Shown here: positions 62,167-64,000 of the stretch, one piece after another
Position numbering within the stretch: the stretch's first letter is position 1
Layout of the letters: the number at the start of each line of letters is the position of its first letter
Assembly: GCA_025997675.1 (NCBI GenBank)
Contig: BNUX01000002.1
Span: 1 to 64,000, forward strand
Length of the DNA stretch: 64,000 nucleotides
Source of the DNA: Spirochaetia bacterium
GTDB taxonomy: Bacteria; Spirochaetota; Spirochaetia; Treponematales; Breznakiellaceae
Direction: 5' to 3'
The notes under the pieces: model-generated
Seen by the model: only the letters and a program-made list of their open reading frames with translations
What the model was told of the DNA's origin: nothing
The model's database searches: none
Position numbers and translations under genes: made by a program

Positions 62167-62862
62167 ATGGGACTTTTTTCACGACTAAAAACCCTTATAT
62201 CCTCAAATGTGAATGATTTAATCAATAAGGCCGAAAATCCGGAAAAAATGCTCAACCAGCTTCTGATCGATATGAATTCCCAGCTTATCGAATCAAAGAA
62301 AGCGGTGGCTATGGCCATTGCGGACGAGAAGAAGCTGGAACGGGAGACGGCAAACCAGGAGGCCCAGGCCCAGGAATGGGAAAAGAAGGCCATGCTGGCG
62401 GTACGGGCGGGGAAGGACGACCTGGCCCGGGAAGCCCTGCTCCGGAAGCAGGAATACGAGAATGCCGCTGCGGAATACCGCAAACAGTGGGAAGCCCAGA
62501 GAGCGGCGGTGGACAAGCTCAAGACGTCCCTGCGGGAGCTGCAAAATAAGATTGACGAGGCCCAGCGGAAAAAGAACCTCCTCATAGCCCGGGCGAAACG
62601 GGCGGAGGCGCAGCAGAAAATCCAGAGTACCATGTCCAGCGTCACCGGTAACCGTAGCGCGTTTAATGCCTTTGACCGTATATCGGCGAAGGTGGACCAG
62701 TTGGAAGCCCAGGCGGACGCCGCCAAGGAACTGGACGACTTTTCCGCCGATAACGACTTGGAAAAGAAGTTTAAGGAACTGGAAAAGTCGGATGACAGCG
62801 CGGACCTTATGCTCCTTGAATTAAAAGAAAAAATGAAGGCCCTGCCGGAAAAAACCGAATAA
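62167..62862 (+). CDS. pspA: PspA/IM30 family membrane-stress protein
   Basis: 231 residues, almost entirely coiled coil. Start 'MGLFSRLKTLISSNVNDLINKAENPEKMLNQLLIDM' matches the PspA amphipathic helix and first coiled coil; then 'REALLRKQEYENAAAEYRKQWEAQRAAVDKLKTSL' and 'LIARAKRAEAQQKIQSTMSSVTGNRSAFNAFDRI'. ESCRT-III-like PspA forms rods and repairs membrane damage. GGAGG precedes the ATG. It is last in the STAS, YbjN-like, pspA group. No PspF-type regulator is nearby, which makes the STAS protein a candidate sensor link. Confidence 0.94.
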   Translation: MGLFSRLKTLISSNVNDLINKAENPEKMLNQLLIDMNSQLIESKKAVAMAIADEKKLERETANQEAQAQEWEKKAMLAVRAGKDDLAREALLRKQEYENAAAEYRKQWEAQRAAVDKLKTSLRELQNKIDEAQRKKNLLIARAKRAEAQQKIQSTMSSVTGNRSAFNAFDRISAKVDQLEAQADAAKELDDFSADNDLEKKFKELEKSDDSADLMLLELKEKMKALPEKTE

Positions 62863-62888
62863 TCCCGCATCGCACTATGTGAAATACC

Positions 62889-63110
62889 TGTGGATAAAGT
62901 GTTGATATACCGGGCTTAAGAAAGCGGGTGTATTAGTTTTTATACAGCCCAATTTTAAGTGGATGCTTCGGATTTACATTCAGATACGTAATTCTATATA
63001 GTATAACAAATTATATACTTTGTTTACTGTATTTAATGTTTTTACTCTGGAAATAACAAAAAACCTATACAAAACAGGCAAGTATTTACCTGTGCATAAG
63101 TTGTGCATTA
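62889..63110. other. AT-rich region with DnaA-box-like 9-mers
   Basis: Non-coding stretch 62863-63155. It has TGTGGATAA (62889-62897, a perfect inverted DnaA box), TGTGCATAA (63091-63099) and TGTGCATTA (63102-63110), with a strongly AT-rich tract between. It could be a DnaA-binding or origin-like region; no dnaA or dnaN gene is in the window. Confidence 0.4.
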
Positions 63111-63119
63111 AATTACCGG

Positions 63120-63148
63120 TTGCATAGAGGGTTCTCTCATGCTAGGCT
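63120..63148 (+). promoter_or_regulatory. Candidate promoter of the terminal membrane-protein gene
   Basis: TTGCAT (63120-63125), 17-bp spacer, TAGGCT (63143-63148), 7 bp before the ATG at 63156, so the leader would be almost absent. Confidence 0.45.
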
Positions 63149-63155
63149 ACTGTAT

Positions 63156-64000
63156 ATGAAGAATATGGCCCGGCTTGTGCTCTTTTTCAGCCTCTCCTTC
63201 ATCATAATCTTCGCTATTGCCGGGGCTCTGAGCTACCTCCAGCTTGCCCTGGAGGCCGCCAGGACCATTCCCGCCGGTCCCTCGGTGGAATTGGGGCAAT
63301 TCGTTGCCGCTCTTCAAAAAATTCTTCCTCTGATCCTCTTTGCTTCTATCCTGATGGGGCTTAGTTATACCACCCGTCGGGGTATTCCCCTGCCTCTGGC
63401 CATTATCGGGCTCTTTATCCTGGCCGGAAGCTGCGCCCTGGGCTCATCCCTGGGTCTCCTCCACCTAAAATCCCTGGATTCAGCTGCCGGTCCCTTGTTT
63501 TTGTCCAAAGGAGAGCGGAAAACCCTGGGGGCGCCCGGGCTTATTCTCTCCCAAGGTGACACGGTACTGGTGGTCCTGGGGGCGCCGGAAGAGGCGGGGA
63601 GTCCCCGGGTGGTATCACTTCCCGGACGGCCCCTCCTGTATCAGGAACTGCCTTCCGGCCCGAATAATACCATTACCGCCCTGCCCCCTGCTCCCTTTAG
63701 GATCGAAGAATCCTCCCTGATGAACAGCATCCTCATTGATTCCGCCCTGGCTGCGGAACAATTTGAAACCCGGCTGGAGGAGGGGCTTGTCCCCTTCGCC
63801 ATCTATGCCGGGGCCCTTATCCTGCTGCTCGTGTCCCTCCGTTTTGTGATGGACCTCAGTTCCTGGCCTCTGGCAAACCTTTTTTCCGGCGCACTGGCTT
63901 TCCGGGGCATCCTGGCCTTTCAAACCTTCCTCGACTCCCGAATCATCCAGGAATTTCTCTTTGATTTTGTGGATGGGCGGATAGAGGGTTCCCTCCTCAG
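63156..64000 (+). CDS. Membrane protein of unknown function, 3' end outside the window
   Basis: An open frame from the ATG at 63156 to the window edge (at least 281 residues), starting MKNMARLVLFFSLSFIIIFA. Hydrophobic segments lie at about 4-28, 57-72, 77-97 and 214-230; between them is a hydrophilic region of about 115 residues (Pro/Gly-rich, with 'LPSGPNNTITALPPAPFRIEE'). No recognised domain. The topology suggests a large loop on one side of the inner membrane, as in several conserved spirochaete proteins of unknown role. Codon use is like the neighbours. The C-terminus is missing. Confidence 0.72.
   Translation, partial: MKNMARLVLFFSLSFIIIFAIAGALSYLQLALEAARTIPAGPSVELGQFVAALQKILPLILFASILMGLSYTTRRGIPLPLAIIGLFILAGSCALGSSLGLLHLKSLDSAAGPLFLSKGERKTLGAPGLILSQGDTVLVVLGAPEEAGSPRVVSLPGRPLLYQELPSGPNNTITALPPAPFRIEESSLMNSILIDSALAAEQFETRLEEGLVPFAIYAGALILLLVSLRFVMDLSSWPLANLFSGALAFRGILAFQTFLDSRIIQEFLFDFVDGRIEGSLL

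Overview
The window looks like chromosome from a spirochaete, most probably a Treponema of the termite-gut type (T. primitia or T. azotonutricium are my guesses). The pointers are periplasmic-flagellum genes, a BB0326/FlcA-like TPR protein, a ribose (rbs) cassette carrying a DUF2291 lipoprotein and a UroD-like protein, a CO-dehydrogenase-scaffold gene, sigma-70 promoters of TTGACA-17-TATACT type, and at least one exact GCCGATAA sigma-28 element. The assignment is inference from gene content; no rRNA is present to test it.

Layout. Positions 1-2583 are the end of a tRNA-Val-integrated genomic island (excisionase-like protein, AT-rich hypothetical, small ORF, tyrosine recombinase), abutting tRNA-Val(CAC) at 2688-2759. 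2.8-11.2 kb holds the FlcA-like protein, an exported CBM48-like protein, the primary sigma factor rpoD, a DUF2141 protein and a flgF-flgG-flgJ-like rod operon. 11.2-14.2 kb holds a Fic protein, pncA, and a small inversion that swapped the 3' ends of rnhA and an amiS/ureI gene and left inverted duplications at both ends. 14.4-22.4 kb holds groEL, a desulforedoxin-like protein under a Fur/PerR-type palindrome, an XRE-cupin regulator with an acyl-CoA ligase, and a cooS-cooF-FAD/NAD oxidoreductase operon. 22.4-25.2 kb holds a 21-bp tandem repeat, vanZ, uppP, five tRNAs including four serine isoacceptors, and an RRM protein with a structured leader. 25.2-32.2 kb is the rbs cluster. 32.3-49.0 kb holds glyS, a DEAD-box helicase, a hairpin array, ftsK, a lytic transglycosylase, a LysM protein, a TPR protein with a decayed Mrr-like domain, an exported ankyrin protein and purL. 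49.0-56.0 kb holds an SDR-like protein, a VNTR insertion flanked by 22-bp direct repeats, a TAXI-TRAP transporter, putP, two tRNAs and vapBC. 56.0-64.0 kb holds an Asp-rich protein, the rplU-prp-rpmA-obgE-nadD-LCP-rsfS run, a STAS/PspA group, an AT-rich stretch with DnaA-box-like sites, and a membrane-protein gene running off the window.

How the genes connect. The rbs genes import ribose and convert it to ribose-5-phosphate; an intrinsic terminator between the binding-protein gene and the membrane components probably sets their ratio. CooS, CooF and the flavoprotein look like an electron-transfer chain from a Ni/Fe-S (or Fe-S) active site to NAD(P). The CooS lacks the equivalents of the canonical catalytic Lys and His, so its chemistry may not be CO oxidation. 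The flagellar operon has a sigma-28-like promoter, and the gene beside flcA has a second, weaker candidate. The most unusual structural features are the duplicated-end inversion at 12.83-13.73 kb and a dispersed VNTR-bearing repeat with copies at 6.57 and 49.94 kb.
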